Assembly (NCBI GenBank): GCA_964461995.1 | Contig: CAYWXL010000019.1 | Coordinates: 1-64,000 of the forward strand | Reading direction: 5' to 3' | Origin: JALSRK01 sp964461995 | GTDB lineage: Bacteria > Acidobacteriota > Terriglobia > Bryobacterales > Bryobacteraceae | Length of the DNA stretch: 64,000 bases | Program-made: the position numbers and the translations under genes | The notes under the pieces: generated by a model | Told to the model about the DNA's origin: nothing | The model's input: the letters and a program-made list of their open reading frames with translations, nothing else | Databases searched by the model: none | Shown: positions 34,821 to 44,045 of the stretch, piece by piece | How the letters are laid out: each line of letters begins with the position of its first letter | Numbering within the stretch: the first letter of the stretch is position 1

Positions 34821-35561
34821 ATGACGCAACCAGACGATATCCATCGCTGCCGGTCCGCCTTGATCATTCCCGCGCTGAACGAAGAGGACGTGATCGGCGA
34901 GACCCTGGCGCGGGCGCCGCGCGGCCTGTTCGATGTGGTGATCGTGGCCGACAACGGCTCGACGGATCGCACAGCGGAGATCGCGCGGTCACACGGGGCG
35001 ACCGTGGTCTTCGAATCCCGCCGGGGTTACGGCGCAGCGTGCCTGGCGGCGATCGCCGCCCTGCCAGCGGAAGTGGACTGCCTGGTTTTCCTGCAGGCCG
35101 ACGGCTCCGAGGATCCGGCGGAAGCGAAGAAGCTGATCGAGCCGATCGCGCGTGGAGAGGCGGACCTGGTGATCGGCTCTCGGACTCTGGGGACGGCGGA
35201 GCGGGGCGCCCTGGCGGTGCATCAAAGGTTCGGAAACTGGTTGGCGACCTTTCTGATCCGGCTGTTGTACGGACACCGGTACACCGATCTGGGCCCGTTC
35301 CGTGCAATCGGCCGGGAGGCGTTGGAGCGCCTCGAAATGGCTGACCGGGACTATGGGTGGACGGTCGAGATGCAAGTGCGGGCGCTACAGCAGGGGCTCA
35401 GGGTCGTCGAGGTCCCGGTTTCCTACGGCCGACGGCGGGCCGGGAAAGGGAAGGTCTCAGCCAGCTTGAAAGCGAGCGTGCTGGCCGGCTTCAAGATCGT
35501 CACCACGATCCTGCGCCTGCATTTCCATAACCGCACGCGGCGGGCGCCGCGTGGGAGATGA
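34821..35561 (+). CDS. Family 2 glycosyltransferase (dolichyl-phosphate-sugar-synthase-like)
   Basis: 246 residues, GT-A fold. Features are the nucleotide-binding start 'ALIIPALNEEDVIGETLARA', the DNGSTD motif, the metal site in 'LVFLQADGSEDP' (D-x-S in place of D-x-D), and the acceptor-region signature 'DLGPFRAIGREALERLEMAD' followed by YGWTVEMQ. Similar proteins link sugars to polyprenyl phosphate or modify the envelope. No membrane helix is evident apart from a weak hydrophobic stretch near 'LATFLIRLLYG'. ATG 34821. Divergent from lepB, converging on the PIN/TRAM gene. Confidence 0.9.
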   Translation: MTQPDDIHRCRSALIIPALNEEDVIGETLARAPRGLFDVVIVADNGSTDRTAEIARSHGATVVFESRRGYGAACLAAIAALPAEVDCLVFLQADGSEDPAEAKKLIEPIARGEADLVIGSRTLGTAERGALAVHQRFGNWLATFLIRLLYGHRYTDLGPFRAIGREALERLEMADRDYGWTVEMQVRALQQGLRVVEVPVSYGRRRAGKGKVSASLKASVLAGFKIVTTILRLHFHNRTRRAPRGR

Positions 35562-35578
35562 ACCCAGAACCGTTCTGG

Positions 35579-36649
35579 TCAGTGCGGGGTCCGCTCGCGG
35601 TGCGAACGGTCCTGTTTCTCGCGTCCTGTCTGAGGTTTGTCGAGGATCTGATGCACTTTCTCGTCGAACCGCCCGAAGATCATCTTCCCGGCGGTGGTCT
35701 GCAGGACGCTGGTGACCGTAATCTCGATGGTCTTCGAGATCATCTTGCGGGCGTTGTCCACCACTACCATAGTGCCGTCGTCTAAATAGGCGACGCCCTG
35801 GTTGTACTCCTTACCTTCCTTGAGGATGAAGACTTTCATCATTTCGCCCGGCAGGACGACGGGTTTCAGCGAGTTTGCCAGCTCATTGATATTGAGGACC
35901 TCGACGCCGTGCAGGTTGGCGACCTTGTTGAGGTTGAAGTCGTTCGTGACGATCTTGCAATCGTATAACTTGCCCAGCTCGATGAGCTTCATGTCCACGT
36001 CGCGGATGTTGGGGAAATCTTCTTCAAGGATCTGGACACTCAACTGAGGCATCTTCTGAAGCCGCTGCAAGATGTCCAGGCCGCGGCGGCCGCGGTTGCG
36101 CTTCATCGAGTCGGCCGAATCGGCGACCAGTTGCAGCTCACGGAGAACGAACTGGGGGATAACGAGCACGCCGTCCAGAAAGCCCGTTTCGGCGACGTCA
36201 GCGATGCGGCCGTCGATAATGACGCTGGTGTCCAGGATCTTGAACGAGTGCTTGGCCGCCTTTTCTCCGCCGAATAGCCCGCCCAGGGCCGCCAGGTTCA
36301 GCATTTCGCCTTTACTGGCCCCGACGATGAGGCCGACATAGGTCATGACAAGCAGAACGAGCAGTTGGAGAAACGGTATGCTGGACGAACCGCTGGGGAC
36401 GGCCCGCCCGATGACCTGAGTCATCAAGAAGGCGCCCAGAATCCCAAGGACGGAACCAATTGCGGCGCCGATGAGGCGCTTGAGACTCACCTGCTTGAGA
36501 CGGGCCTCGAAAAGAATGATGCCCAGCCCGGCAAGGAGGCCCAAACCCGCGGCCCACGGCCGCGCCAGTTCGAACGGTTGGAGAAAGTAAGCCGCACTAA
36601 CAACAATGAGGACGAAGCTGACACGTATGAAGAGCAGATCATTGAACAT
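35579..36649 (-). CDS. PIN/TRAM-domain membrane protein (YacL-like)
   Basis: 356 residues from ATG 36649, set by GGGGAGGG just upstream. Four N-terminal membrane helices (about 1-125, including FVLIVVSAAYFL, 'LGLLAGLGIILFEA' and 'LLVLLVMTYVGLIVG') are followed by a PIN nuclease domain: 'ILDTSVIIDGRIADV' has the first Asp pair, and KIVTNDFNLNKVA the last. A TRAM domain closes the protein ('YLDDGTMVVVDNARKMISKT'). This is the Bacillus YacL architecture, a putative membrane-bound RNase of unknown target. A basic tail (QTGREKQDRSHRERTPH) ends it. A TATACT hexamer about 70 bp upstream may be the -10. Confidence 0.9.
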   Translation of the reverse strand: MFNDLLFIRVSFVLIVVSAAYFLQPFELARPWAAGLGLLAGLGIILFEARLKQVSLKRLIGAAIGSVLGILGAFLMTQVIGRAVPSGSSSIPFLQLLVLLVMTYVGLIVGASKGEMLNLAALGGLFGGEKAAKHSFKILDTSVIIDGRIADVAETGFLDGVLVIPQFVLRELQLVADSADSMKRNRGRRGLDILQRLQKMPQLSVQILEEDFPNIRDVDMKLIELGKLYDCKIVTNDFNLNKVANLHGVEVLNINELANSLKPVVLPGEMMKVFILKEGKEYNQGVAYLDDGTMVVVDNARKMISKTIEITVTSVLQTTAGKMIFGRFDEKVHQILDKPQTGREKQDRSHRERTPH

Positions 36650-36898
36650 GCCACCCTCCCCGGTGACAGGGCCGAAAACTGAGCGAAAGGGTATGAATAC
36701 GCCCGGCCTTGAGTATATCACCGATCACCGTTTACACCCCCACGCGGCGGCCGCGGCGCCTATAGGGAACAACTCGGGAAAGCGCAGGAAACGCAGAAAG
36801 GGAGAGCAGGCCCCAAGGATCGAAAAACAAAGGACGCGCGCGGAGACGGGCGCGCCGGTTGAAGTGACAACAGTGGTGGAACGGCGTGGAACCCGCGA

Positions 36899-37264
36899 CT
36901 ATAACACCTTGGCGAGTTCCTGGGCGAAAGCGCTTTGCGAGCGGTTCTGTTTTCCAGACCGCCGGTGCTTGCGGCCGCCGCGGCGGCGTTCCTGAGACCG
37001 CTGCCCCTTCGGCCGAGGGGGCTGAGCCTGGTTCGCACGAAGCAAACGGCCTTCGAGCGGCGCCCGGTCGAAGCGGCGAATGATCGCCTGCATCTCCTCG
37101 TCGTTCGGGGTTTCGATAAAGGCGAAGCCTTTGGATTCCTGTGTTTCGGGGTTGCGGATGACTTTGATCGAGTCGGCGACCAAGTTTTCAGCTTGCAGCC
37201 ACGACATGATGTCGTCGGCGGTAACCCAGGTGGGAAGATTTCCGAGAAATACGGTATGACTCAT
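36899..37264 (-). CDS. RRM-domain RNA-binding protein
   Basis: 121 residues from ATG 37264; the longer open frame upstream is not conserved-looking and lacks a site. One RNA recognition motif has RNP2 as TVFLGNLP and RNP1 as KGFAFIET. A Gly/Arg-rich basic tail (PRPKGQRSQERRRGGRKHRR) follows, as in the cyanobacterial and acidobacterial RNA-binding proteins often induced by cold. Likely an RNA chaperone. It is 249 bp upstream of the PIN/TRAM gene on the same strand; both concern RNA, but the spacing does not show one operon. Confidence 0.9.
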   Translation of the reverse strand: MSHTVFLGNLPTWVTADDIMSWLQAENLVADSIKVIRNPETQESKGFAFIETPNDEEMQAIIRRFDRAPLEGRLLRANQAQPPRPKGQRSQERRRGGRKHRRSGKQNRSQSAFAQELAKVL

Positions 37265-37441
37265 TCTGAGGGCGCTATACTCTCCTATTAGGTTTTGGGG
37301 ACCGGCATGAGCAGACAGGCGAGGTCCATCGAAGCGTTCCCATGATACCACAGGCCGGAAGGCGCCGCCAATTCGAGGCTGAGGCGCTCCCAGCCGCAGG
37401 AAGCCAAGCACAAATCATTCGTCAGGAGAGTCAACGATCCC

Positions 37442-37801
37442 TTGCTGAGAAAACTACTCAAATCCAAGATTCACCGTGCTACCGTCACGGGCGCCGATCT
37501 CAACTACGAAGGGAGCATCGCCATCGACGTGGACCTGATGAAAGCGGTGGATCTCGTCGAAAACGAAGCCGTCCATGTATGGAACCTCGCCACGGGGGCG
37601 AGAATCGAGACCTACGTGATTCCGGCGGAACCCGGCTCGGGAGAGATACGGCTGAACGGAGCGGCCGCGCACTCGTTCCGGCCGGGCGAGCTGGTGATCA
37701 TCGCGGCTTTCGCGTGGATCGAGGAGTCCGGCTGGCCGCTGCACAAGCCAAGGATCGTTCTGGTGGACGGAGACAACCGGGTGGCGCGGCGGATCTCCTG
37801 A
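37442..37801 (+). CDS. panD: Aspartate 1-decarboxylase
   Basis: Pyruvoyl enzyme that makes beta-alanine for pantothenate and CoA; 119 residues, normal length. The self-cleavage site is YEGS with Ser25 as the residue that becomes pyruvoyl, in a canonical context (LKSKIHRATVTGADLNYEGS). 'RIETYVIPAEPGSGEIRLNG' is also standard. The start is TTG 37442, supported by alignment of MLRKLLKSKIHRA with other PanD N-termini and by AGGAGAG upstream. A rare start may lower expression. It is 25 bp before a sulfotransferase gene; no other pantothenate gene is adjacent. Confidence 0.95.
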   Translation: MLRKLLKSKIHRATVTGADLNYEGSIAIDVDLMKAVDLVENEAVHVWNLATGARIETYVIPAEPGSGEIRLNGAAAHSFRPGELVIIAAFAWIEESGWPLHKPRIVLVDGDNRVARRIS

Positions 37802-37826
37802 GGTCAGGACCGCGAGCGCGACAGAT

Positions 37827-38807
37827 ATGTCAGACAGCGCTGTCGGCCGGAAATGGAGCCCCGTGTTCCTCGTTGGGTGTCCCCGCAGCGGCACTACGCT
37901 GCTTCGGGACCTGCTGCGCTCTCATCCTTTACTGACGATCCCGGGTGAATCCCACTTTATCCCGGATTTCTACCGGGCATACGGCGATCCCCAGAACCCT
38001 TGGGAGGCGGAGCGGCTGGCCGCCCGCATTCTGGGTACGTTTTGGATAGGGAGGTGGCACCTGCCGCTGGAGCCGGGGGACTTTCGAGACTGCCGCACGT
38101 TCCGGGAAACGGTCGAACGGCTGTACGAGACTTGGGCGCGTCTGGAGGGCAAACGCCAGTGGGGAGACAAGACGCCCCATTACGTGCTCCACATGCCGCT
38201 GCTGGCACGGCTGTTCCCGGAGGCGCGTTTCGTCCACATATACCGGGATGGCCGGGACGTCGCGCTCTCGTGGCTGAAAAAGCGCTACGAGCCGCAGAAC
38301 CTCTACGCAGCGATCGAGCAATGGTCTTTCCTGGTGACGACGGGGATGCGGGACGGGCGGCGGCTGGGGCCCGAACGGTATTTCGAGGTGCGCTATGAGA
38401 CGCTGATCTCGGAGACGGAAGCGGTAATGAGGAAAGTATGCCGTTTTCTCGGCCTCCCCTGGGACGCCGCTGTGCTGCGCCCCAACCGTTCACAGCGGGG
38501 CACGGCGGGGGTTACGGCAGGCCCGCCGCCGGCCGAAGTGAAGAGCAGAAACTCGGAGAAGTGGAAAACTGAAATGGCCCGCGAGGACCGGCAGCTCGCC
38601 GAATCCGTGGCCGGGGAGACGCTGGCGCAGCTCGGCTACGAGACCAACGGACTGGCGCGCCCGCTTTCGCGGTGGCGGCAGACGGCCTGGCGAATCCGTA
38701 GCCGCATCAGATGGGTGACGCACAAGGCGCGCGAAAAGCGTTGGGGGAAGCGGCAGATGATCGAAGCGAAGCTCCGGGCCCGCTTTCTGCCGAAGGTGCA
38801 CCTCTAG
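37827..38807 (+). CDS. Sulfotransferase-family protein
   Basis: 326 residues. The 5'-PAPS-binding loop is FLVGCPRSGTTLLRDLL at residues about 14-30, and the 3'-phosphate-binding segment is around 'FVHIYRDGRDVALSWLKKR'. These two motifs define the PF13469/PF00685 superfamily. The C-terminal 50 residues are basic (RIRSRIRWVTHKAREKRWGK) and could touch membrane or acidic polymers. The acceptor is unknown, perhaps a polysaccharide or lipid. ATG 37827 directly follows panD. Convergent with recN. Confidence 0.9.
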   Translation: MSDSAVGRKWSPVFLVGCPRSGTTLLRDLLRSHPLLTIPGESHFIPDFYRAYGDPQNPWEAERLAARILGTFWIGRWHLPLEPGDFRDCRTFRETVERLYETWARLEGKRQWGDKTPHYVLHMPLLARLFPEARFVHIYRDGRDVALSWLKKRYEPQNLYAAIEQWSFLVTTGMRDGRRLGPERYFEVRYETLISETEAVMRKVCRFLGLPWDAAVLRPNRSQRGTAGVTAGPPPAEVKSRNSEKWKTEMAREDRQLAESVAGETLAQLGYETNGLARPLSRWRQTAWRIRSRIRWVTHKAREKRWGKRQMIEAKLRARFLPKVHL

Positions 38808-38844
38808 CCGGGAGCGCAGACGCCGGGACGCCTCCATGCCCGAA

Positions 38845-40530
38845 TCAACCGGCGGCCATCTCAATCAGCTTTTCGGCGTGGCGCAACGCCTCGGGGGTCA
38901 GTTCCCGGCCGGAAAGCATCCGCCCGATCTCCCGGATGCGGGCTTTCCGGTCCAGCTCCTCGATGGCCGCGACGGTTCCGCCGGCGGACTGAGTCTTGCG
39001 GACCAAGTAATGGTGGTCGGCGAAACCAGCGATCTGGGGCAGGTGGGTGACGCAGAGTACCTGGTCAGCGGCGGCGATCTGTTTCAGACGGCGCCCAACG
39101 GTCTCAGCAGCGCTTCCACCAACACCGGAATCCACCTCGTCGAAGACGAGCGTCCGCGGCGCTCCGGAACCCTTCCTGCGGCCAACGGCCCCGGCGACGC
39201 AGGTTTTCAGCGCTAAGGCGATGCGGGAGAGCTCGCCGCCGGAAGGCACTTTGTCGAGCGGCCCCGGCGGCTGGCCGGGATTGGCCGAGACAAGAAACTC
39301 GACCCGGTCGGCGCCCGCCGGCGACCAGGACGCGCGTTCCAGCTTGATGCGGAAAACCGCCTTTTCCATGGCCAGCGACCGCAGTTCCTGCTGGACAAGA
39401 CGCTCCAGCTTGCGGGCGGCGGCCTCGCGCCGGCGGGTGAGGCGGCGGGCTGCCTCCTCGTACTGGCGCGCCAGTTCTCCGCGGCGCTCTTCGAGCCGGC
39501 GGCGCTTTTCTTCCGAGGTTTCGGTCTCTTCGAGCTTCTGCTTGACGTCTTCCAGATAGGCCAAAATCTCCTCGACCGTGGAACCGTACTTGCGCTTCAA
39601 ACGGTCGATGGCCGCGAGGCGGTCTTCAATCTCGTCCAGCCGCCGGGGGTCGGATTCCAGCCGCCCGATGTAGTGCTGCAGTTCGCGGGCGGCCTCTTCG
39701 ATGGTGATGGCCGCAGGCTCGAGGCTGTCGCGGATCGGCTGTAGGCTCTGGTCGTAAGAGCAAGCCTCATCGAGGCTTCGGATGGCCTGCTGCAGACGGG
39801 TGAGCGCGGCGTCTTCGGCCTCGTATAACGCGGCATGGGCAGCGTTCGTGCTCTCCTCCAACCGGGTGACATTCTGGAGAATGCGGCGCTCCTGCTCAAG
39901 GGACTCGTCCTCGCCGGGCCGGGGCGCCACTTCCTCGATCTCGCGCCGCTGGAACTTCCAGAGGTCGATCAGCCGCATCCGCTCCTGTTCGGATGAGGCC
40001 AGGCGAGCCAGCTCGTCGCCGGTGCGGCGCCATTCCGCGTAAAGGGCGCCGACCTCCTTGACCAGATCGCCGACGCCGGCAAAAGCATCGAGCATCTCCA
40101 ACTGGGAAGCGCTTTCGAAGAGACGCTGCTGGTCATGCTGGCCATGGATATCGCAAAGGAAGGGGGCGAGACGCCGCAGCAAGGCGACCGTCACCGGCCG
40201 ACAGCCGGCGAAGGCCCTGGATTTCCCACTGGTTTGCACTTCGCGTTCGATCAGAAGCTCACCGTCTTCGGTTTCCACTCCGGCCTCCTCAAGAATCGCT
40301 TGCAGGGCCGGATCGGCGGGGAGTTCGAAGATGCCAGCGACCCGGGCACGGGAGGCGCCGACCCGAACGAGGTCGGCCGAGGCGCGGCCTCCCAGCAGCA
40401 GACCGAGGGCGCCGACGACGATGGACTTGCCCGAGCCGGTCTCTCCGGTCAGCAGGTTGAGGCCGGGGTGGAACCGGACACGGAGACGCTCGACGACAGC
40501 GTAGTTCTCAACCAGCAGTTCGACCAGCAT
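38845..40530 (-). CDS. recN: DNA repair protein RecN
   Basis: SMC-like ATPase acting in double-strand-break repair; 561 residues from ATG 40530, the usual length. Walker A is 'LLTGETGSGKSIVVGALGLL' near the N-terminus. A long coiled-coil region (about 160-370) is split by the usual hinge. The signature is in 'GGELSRIALALKTC' and Walker B in TLVFDEVDSGVGG, with the D-loop after it and 'QVLCVTHLPQIAGFADHHY' at the end. The N-terminal MLVELLVENYAVVERL is family-typical, so the 32-residue upstream extension is rejected. It diverges from the tol operon over 180 bp. Confidence 0.95.
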   Translation of the reverse strand: MLVELLVENYAVVERLRVRFHPGLNLLTGETGSGKSIVVGALGLLLGGRASADLVRVGASRARVAGIFELPADPALQAILEEAGVETEDGELLIEREVQTSGKSRAFAGCRPVTVALLRRLAPFLCDIHGQHDQQRLFESASQLEMLDAFAGVGDLVKEVGALYAEWRRTGDELARLASSEQERMRLIDLWKFQRREIEEVAPRPGEDESLEQERRILQNVTRLEESTNAAHAALYEAEDAALTRLQQAIRSLDEACSYDQSLQPIRDSLEPAAITIEEAARELQHYIGRLESDPRRLDEIEDRLAAIDRLKRKYGSTVEEILAYLEDVKQKLEETETSEEKRRRLEERRGELARQYEEAARRLTRRREAAARKLERLVQQELRSLAMEKAVFRIKLERASWSPAGADRVEFLVSANPGQPPGPLDKVPSGGELSRIALALKTCVAGAVGRRKGSGAPRTLVFDEVDSGVGGSAAETVGRRLKQIAAADQVLCVTHLPQIAGFADHHYLVRKTQSAGGTVAAIEELDRKARIREIGRMLSGRELTPEALRHAEKLIEMAAG

Positions 40531-40710
40531 CCGAGACCGATTATCCCATTGCCGCCAGCGGCGCGGCGAGACAGGCGGGGAGTGCGTCGCGGTCCAGTGG
40601 CGCGAGGGCGGCGCGCGAATCGACAAAACCAGCCTGTATTGTTTTTTCGGTCCTGCTCCGGAGGGCGGCGATAGGTATGATAGTACCTTGAGAAAGGAGT
40701 ACGGTCCACC

Positions 40711-41391
40711 TTGCCCTCATACCCCGCTCTCCTGCTTCAAGTGAGCCTTTGGGAACTGGTCAGCCGCGCGAAACCAATTCCGATGGCCACGATGGTCATC
40801 CTATTGATCTTTTCCATTTTGTCGTGGGCCATCGTGTTCTCGAAATGGAACGTGTTTCGCAAGGCGAGGATCGCGAACCGGAACTTCTTACGGGCGTTCC
40901 GGAAGGCCAACGGCCTTGAGGCGGTCGCCGTAGCCGTGGAGCAATACCGCGCCTCTCCGCTGGTGGCGGTCTTCGAGTACGGCTACGAGGAAGTGGAGCG
41001 CCAGGTCTCCTCAAAAGGGACGCTGCGCAACAAGCTGGCCCTGGAGCGAACCCTGCAACTCGCCATCAGCGAAGAGATCGCCAAATTGGAGCACAACATG
41101 AACTGGCTGGCAACGACGGCGAGCGTCTGCCCGTTCATCGGATTGTTCGGCACCGTGTGGGGCATCATCGACGCGTTCTCGGCGCTGGGGCTGGCCGGCA
41201 GCGCGAGCCTGCGGGCGGTGGCGCCGGGCATCTCGGAGGCGCTAATCGCAACCGCACTGGGCCTCGGAGCAGCCATCCCGGCAGCGATCTTCTACAACTA
41301 CTTCGGGCACGTGATCCGCGACATCGGGGCGCGGATGGAAGATTTCGCGTTGGAGTTCATGAACTTCGCCGAGCAGCATTTCGGCGACTAG
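40711..41391 (+). CDS. tolQ: TolQ/ExbB-type proton channel protein
   Basis: 226 residues, first gene of the Tol-Pal cluster. Three membrane helices: about 20-42 (ATMVILLIFSILSWAIVFSK), about 130-150 and about 165-190 ('ALIATALGLGAAIPAAIFY'). The family segment 'ATTASVCPFIGLFGTVWGII' is intact, including the Thr and Gly residues of the ion path. With TolR it uses the proton gradient to power envelope constriction. The start TTG 40711 has AAGGAG about 12 nt upstream; homologues begin near 'LLLQVSLWELVSRA', so this start fits. A TATGAT -10-like hexamer is at 40676-40681. Confidence 0.93.
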   Translation: MPSYPALLLQVSLWELVSRAKPIPMATMVILLIFSILSWAIVFSKWNVFRKARIANRNFLRAFRKANGLEAVAVAVEQYRASPLVAVFEYGYEEVERQVSSKGTLRNKLALERTLQLAISEEIAKLEHNMNWLATTASVCPFIGLFGTVWGIIDAFSALGLAGSASLRAVAPGISEALIATALGLGAAIPAAIFYNYFGHVIRDIGARMEDFALEFMNFAEQHFGD

Positions 41392-41397
41392 CAGGCC

Positions 41398-41841
41398 ATG
41401 GCGTTCTCGGTGAACAACGGCGGATTCAGCGGGCGGAGCCGTTTTCGCGGCACGCCGACGATGTCGGAAATCAACGTTGTACCCCTGGTGGACGTGGTGC
41501 TTGTGCTGCTGATCATCTTCATGTTGACGGCGCACGTGATGGAGTTCGGCCTGGAGATCGACGTACCGAAAGTCCGGCAGGTAAAGGACACGACTGAGGA
41601 GCTCCCGGTAGTCAGCATCACCCGATCTGGAGAGCTATATCTGAACGAGAACCCGGTGAACATCAATGAGCTGGGCGAGCGGGTGCGGGAGCGGTTCCCC
41701 GGAATGCAGGCGGTTTACGTGCGGGCGGACCGGTTGGCGACGTTCGAGACCTTCGCCCAAGTGGCGGACGCGCTGAGCCGGGCGCAACTCGAGGTCCGGG
41801 TGGTGACGCAGCCGGAGGAAGACACGCGCGCGGGACAATAG
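41398..41841 (+). CDS. tolR: TolR/ExbD-type biopolymer transport protein
   Basis: 147 residues. One membrane helix (about 24-45) carries the proton-translocating Asp in PLVDVVLVLLIIFMLTA, preceded by the standard 'MSEINVVPLVDV'. The periplasmic domain (about 55-140) has the usual 'LYLNENPVNINELGERV' and 'VYVRADRLATFETFAQV' pattern. It follows tolQ after 6 bp and precedes the tolA/tonB-like gene after 14 bp. Confidence 0.94.
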   Translation: MAFSVNNGGFSGRSRFRGTPTMSEINVVPLVDVVLVLLIIFMLTAHVMEFGLEIDVPKVRQVKDTTEELPVVSITRSGELYLNENPVNINELGERVRERFPGMQAVYVRADRLATFETFAQVADALSRAQLEVRVVTQPEEDTRAGQ

Positions 41842-41855
41842 GTTATAGAAGGACG

Positions 41856-42656
41856 ATGGCGGCCCGTCACGACATATTGGACTATCACGAGTCGTTGCGG
41901 AAGCCGCTGTTGGCTTCGATCGCGTTCCACGCGGCCGTCTTCGCGACACTGGCCGTCTACGCCCTGTTGCCGCTCAGCCAGGTGGCGCAATGGGGCGACC
42001 CGAACGCGATGGGAGGCGGAGCCGTCTCCATCACGCCGGTGAGCAAGATCCCGCTGCCGGCACGAGCGGGCCGGGTGAATCCCGTGGCCAACGATACCGA
42101 ATCGCGGGTGCCGGCGCCGCCGCCGCAAGTGAAACCCCAGCCCCGGAAAGCGGAACCCGAGGATGAAATGGCGGACGCCGTCGTCCTGAAAGGGCGGCAA
42201 GCGGCGAAACAGAGGGCTGCCCGGCGCCGGCGGGCGAATCCATCGCGAGCCTCGGTACCGCGGGAGAACCAGCTCTACAGCTCGAGCGGCGCGGCGGCGA
42301 CCACCCCGATGTTCGGCCGGACGGGCGGAGGAGCCGGCGTGGGATTGGGGCAAGGCAATCCCTTCGGCCGGCGTTTCGGAGCCTACGCCGCCATCCTGCG
42401 GCAGCGGGTGGCGCAGGCCTGGGACACGAGCCGCGTGGATCCGCGGGTGCAGACGGCGCCGATGGTTATCGTCACTTTCGAGATCCTGCGCGACGGCAGC
42501 GTGCGGAACCTGCGGTTCCTGCAACGCAGCGGCATTCCCACCCTGGACTATTCGTGCCAGCGGGCGATTCTGGACGCGGCTCCGTTCCCGCCCTTGCCTC
42601 GAGGGTTCGAGCGGGACGTGGCGAGAATCGAATTCTGGTTCCAACTACAACGATGA
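41856..42656 (+). CDS. TonB/TolA-family C-terminal domain protein
   Basis: 266 residues in the tolA position of the cluster. A cytoplasmic start with SLRKPLLAS leads into a membrane helix (about 17-38: 'IAFHAAVFATLAVYALLPL'). A Pro/Arg/Lys-rich periplasmic linker (about 60-150) and a C-terminal TonB domain (about 170-264: 'YAAILRQRVAQAWDTSRVD', 'TFEILRDGSVRNLRFLQRSG', 'DYSCQRAILDAAPFPPLP') follow. The C-terminal domain is nearer to TonB (Y-P-x-x-A-like) than to E. coli TolA, as is usual outside Proteobacteria. It overlaps tolB by 4 bp. Confidence 0.88.
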   Translation: MAARHDILDYHESLRKPLLASIAFHAAVFATLAVYALLPLSQVAQWGDPNAMGGGAVSITPVSKIPLPARAGRVNPVANDTESRVPAPPPQVKPQPRKAEPEDEMADAVVLKGRQAAKQRAARRRRANPSRASVPRENQLYSSSGAAATTPMFGRTGGGAGVGLGQGNPFGRRFGAYAAILRQRVAQAWDTSRVDPRVQTAPMVIVTFEILRDGSVRNLRFLQRSGIPTLDYSCQRAILDAAPFPPLPRGFERDVARIEFWFQLQR

Positions 42657-44005
42657 AAAAACGAATTGCACTACTGTTGGCGGCGGCCGCCGCGGCGGCA
42701 TGGTTGATTCCCGCCCAGCAAAGCGACGTCATCATCCGGCTGACGCAGGGCGAACGGGCGGCGATTGCGGTTCCGGATCTGAGAGGCGCCGGGGCAGCGG
42801 CGGAGTTGATGGACACGGTGAACGAAACGCTTTTCGAAGAGCTCCAAAGCTCCGGCCTGTTTCGCATGGCGCCGAAGAGCATGTACCCCCTGCACGTGCC
42901 CCAGCGGCCGCAGGACTTCGACGAGCGGCGTCCAGAGAACCGGAAGGGGTTGTGGCTGTCGGACTGGGCCGAACCCCCAGTAAATGCGAACTTCCTGACC
43001 ATCGGCTACGCCGCCGAACAAGGCGGGCGGCTGGTGCTGTTCGGCTGGCTGTTCAACGTGGACCAGCCGGCGCTGGACAGTGCGCAAGTCTTCGGCAAGC
43101 TGTACTTCGGGGATCTGAACAAGGACGGCGCCCGCAAGGTGGCCCGCGAGTTCGCCGCTGACATCCTGGGGCAGTTCGGTTACAAGAGCCTGCTGGGTTC
43201 GAAGATCTACTTCGTTTCGGATCGCACCGGGGCGAAAGAGATCTGGGTGATGGACTATGACGGCTCAAACCAGCGCCAGATCACGCATTACGGATCGACC
43301 TCGACGTTCCCGGCCGTCTCGCCCGACGGGACGAAGTTGATCTTTACAACGTTCGTCGAAGGCCTGCCAATGCTCTACATGCACTCCCTCGAGACCGGCC
43401 GGCGCCTGCCGTTCTACAACCAGAAGGCGTCGATGAACGCGACGGCGGAGTTCACCCCGGACGGCAAGAAGATCATTTTCTCTTCCACGGCGGCGGGCCG
43501 CTATCCGCAGCTCTACATTTGCAATCTGGACGGCACGGGCCTGCAGCGGATCACCTATTCCCGGTCGATCGACGTGGAGCCGACGGTGAATCCAAAGAAT
43601 CCGAACGAGATCGTGTTCGTTTCCGGGCGCAGCGGGATGCCGCAGATCTACAAGATGAACATCAACGGGACGAACGTCGTCCGGCTCACCACCGGTGAGG
43701 GGGAAGCGGTGAACCCAAGTTGGCACCCGGACGGGCAGCACATTGCATTTGCGTGGACAAGGGGTTATGATCCCGGTAATTACAATGTTTTCATAATGGA
43801 CGTTGCGACGCGAGAGTACGTGCAGTTGACACACGGCGCCGGGAGGAACGAGAATCCAACCTGGGCGCCGGACGGGCGTCATATCGTCTTCTCGTCGAAC
43901 CGCAGCGGATCGACACAGATTTGGACGATGCTGGGCGATGGAACCCAGTTGCGGCAACTCACCACCCAGGGCAATAATGAAAAGCCTGTGTGGAGCAGTC
44001 AGTAG
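42653..44005 (+). CDS. tolB: Tol-Pal system beta-propeller protein TolB
   Basis: 450 residues from ATG 42653, which overlaps the stop of the preceding gene (ATGA); the longer frame upstream is rejected. A signal peptide (MKKRIALLLAAAAAAAWLIPAQ) precedes the N-terminal TolB domain (about 25-170). A six-bladed propeller (about 185-450) has repeated 'IWVMDYDGSNQRQIT', 'SPDGTKLIFTT', 'FTPDGKKIIFSS' and 'WAPDGRHIVFSS' motifs. Periplasmic; binds Pal. Its stop is 40 bp before pal. Confidence 0.95.
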   Translation: MKKRIALLLAAAAAAAWLIPAQQSDVIIRLTQGERAAIAVPDLRGAGAAAELMDTVNETLFEELQSSGLFRMAPKSMYPLHVPQRPQDFDERRPENRKGLWLSDWAEPPVNANFLTIGYAAEQGGRLVLFGWLFNVDQPALDSAQVFGKLYFGDLNKDGARKVAREFAADILGQFGYKSLLGSKIYFVSDRTGAKEIWVMDYDGSNQRQITHYGSTSTFPAVSPDGTKLIFTTFVEGLPMLYMHSLETGRRLPFYNQKASMNATAEFTPDGKKIIFSSTAAGRYPQLYICNLDGTGLQRITYSRSIDVEPTVNPKNPNEIVFVSGRSGMPQIYKMNINGTNVVRLTTGEGEAVNPSWHPDGQHIAFAWTRGYDPGNYNVFIMDVATREYVQLTHGAGRNENPTWAPDGRHIVFSSNRSGSTQIWTMLGDGTQLRQLTTQGNNEKPVWSSQ

Positions 44006-44045
44006 CACAATCGATCGACCAAGATTCCAGGAGGCAAGGTTCAGG

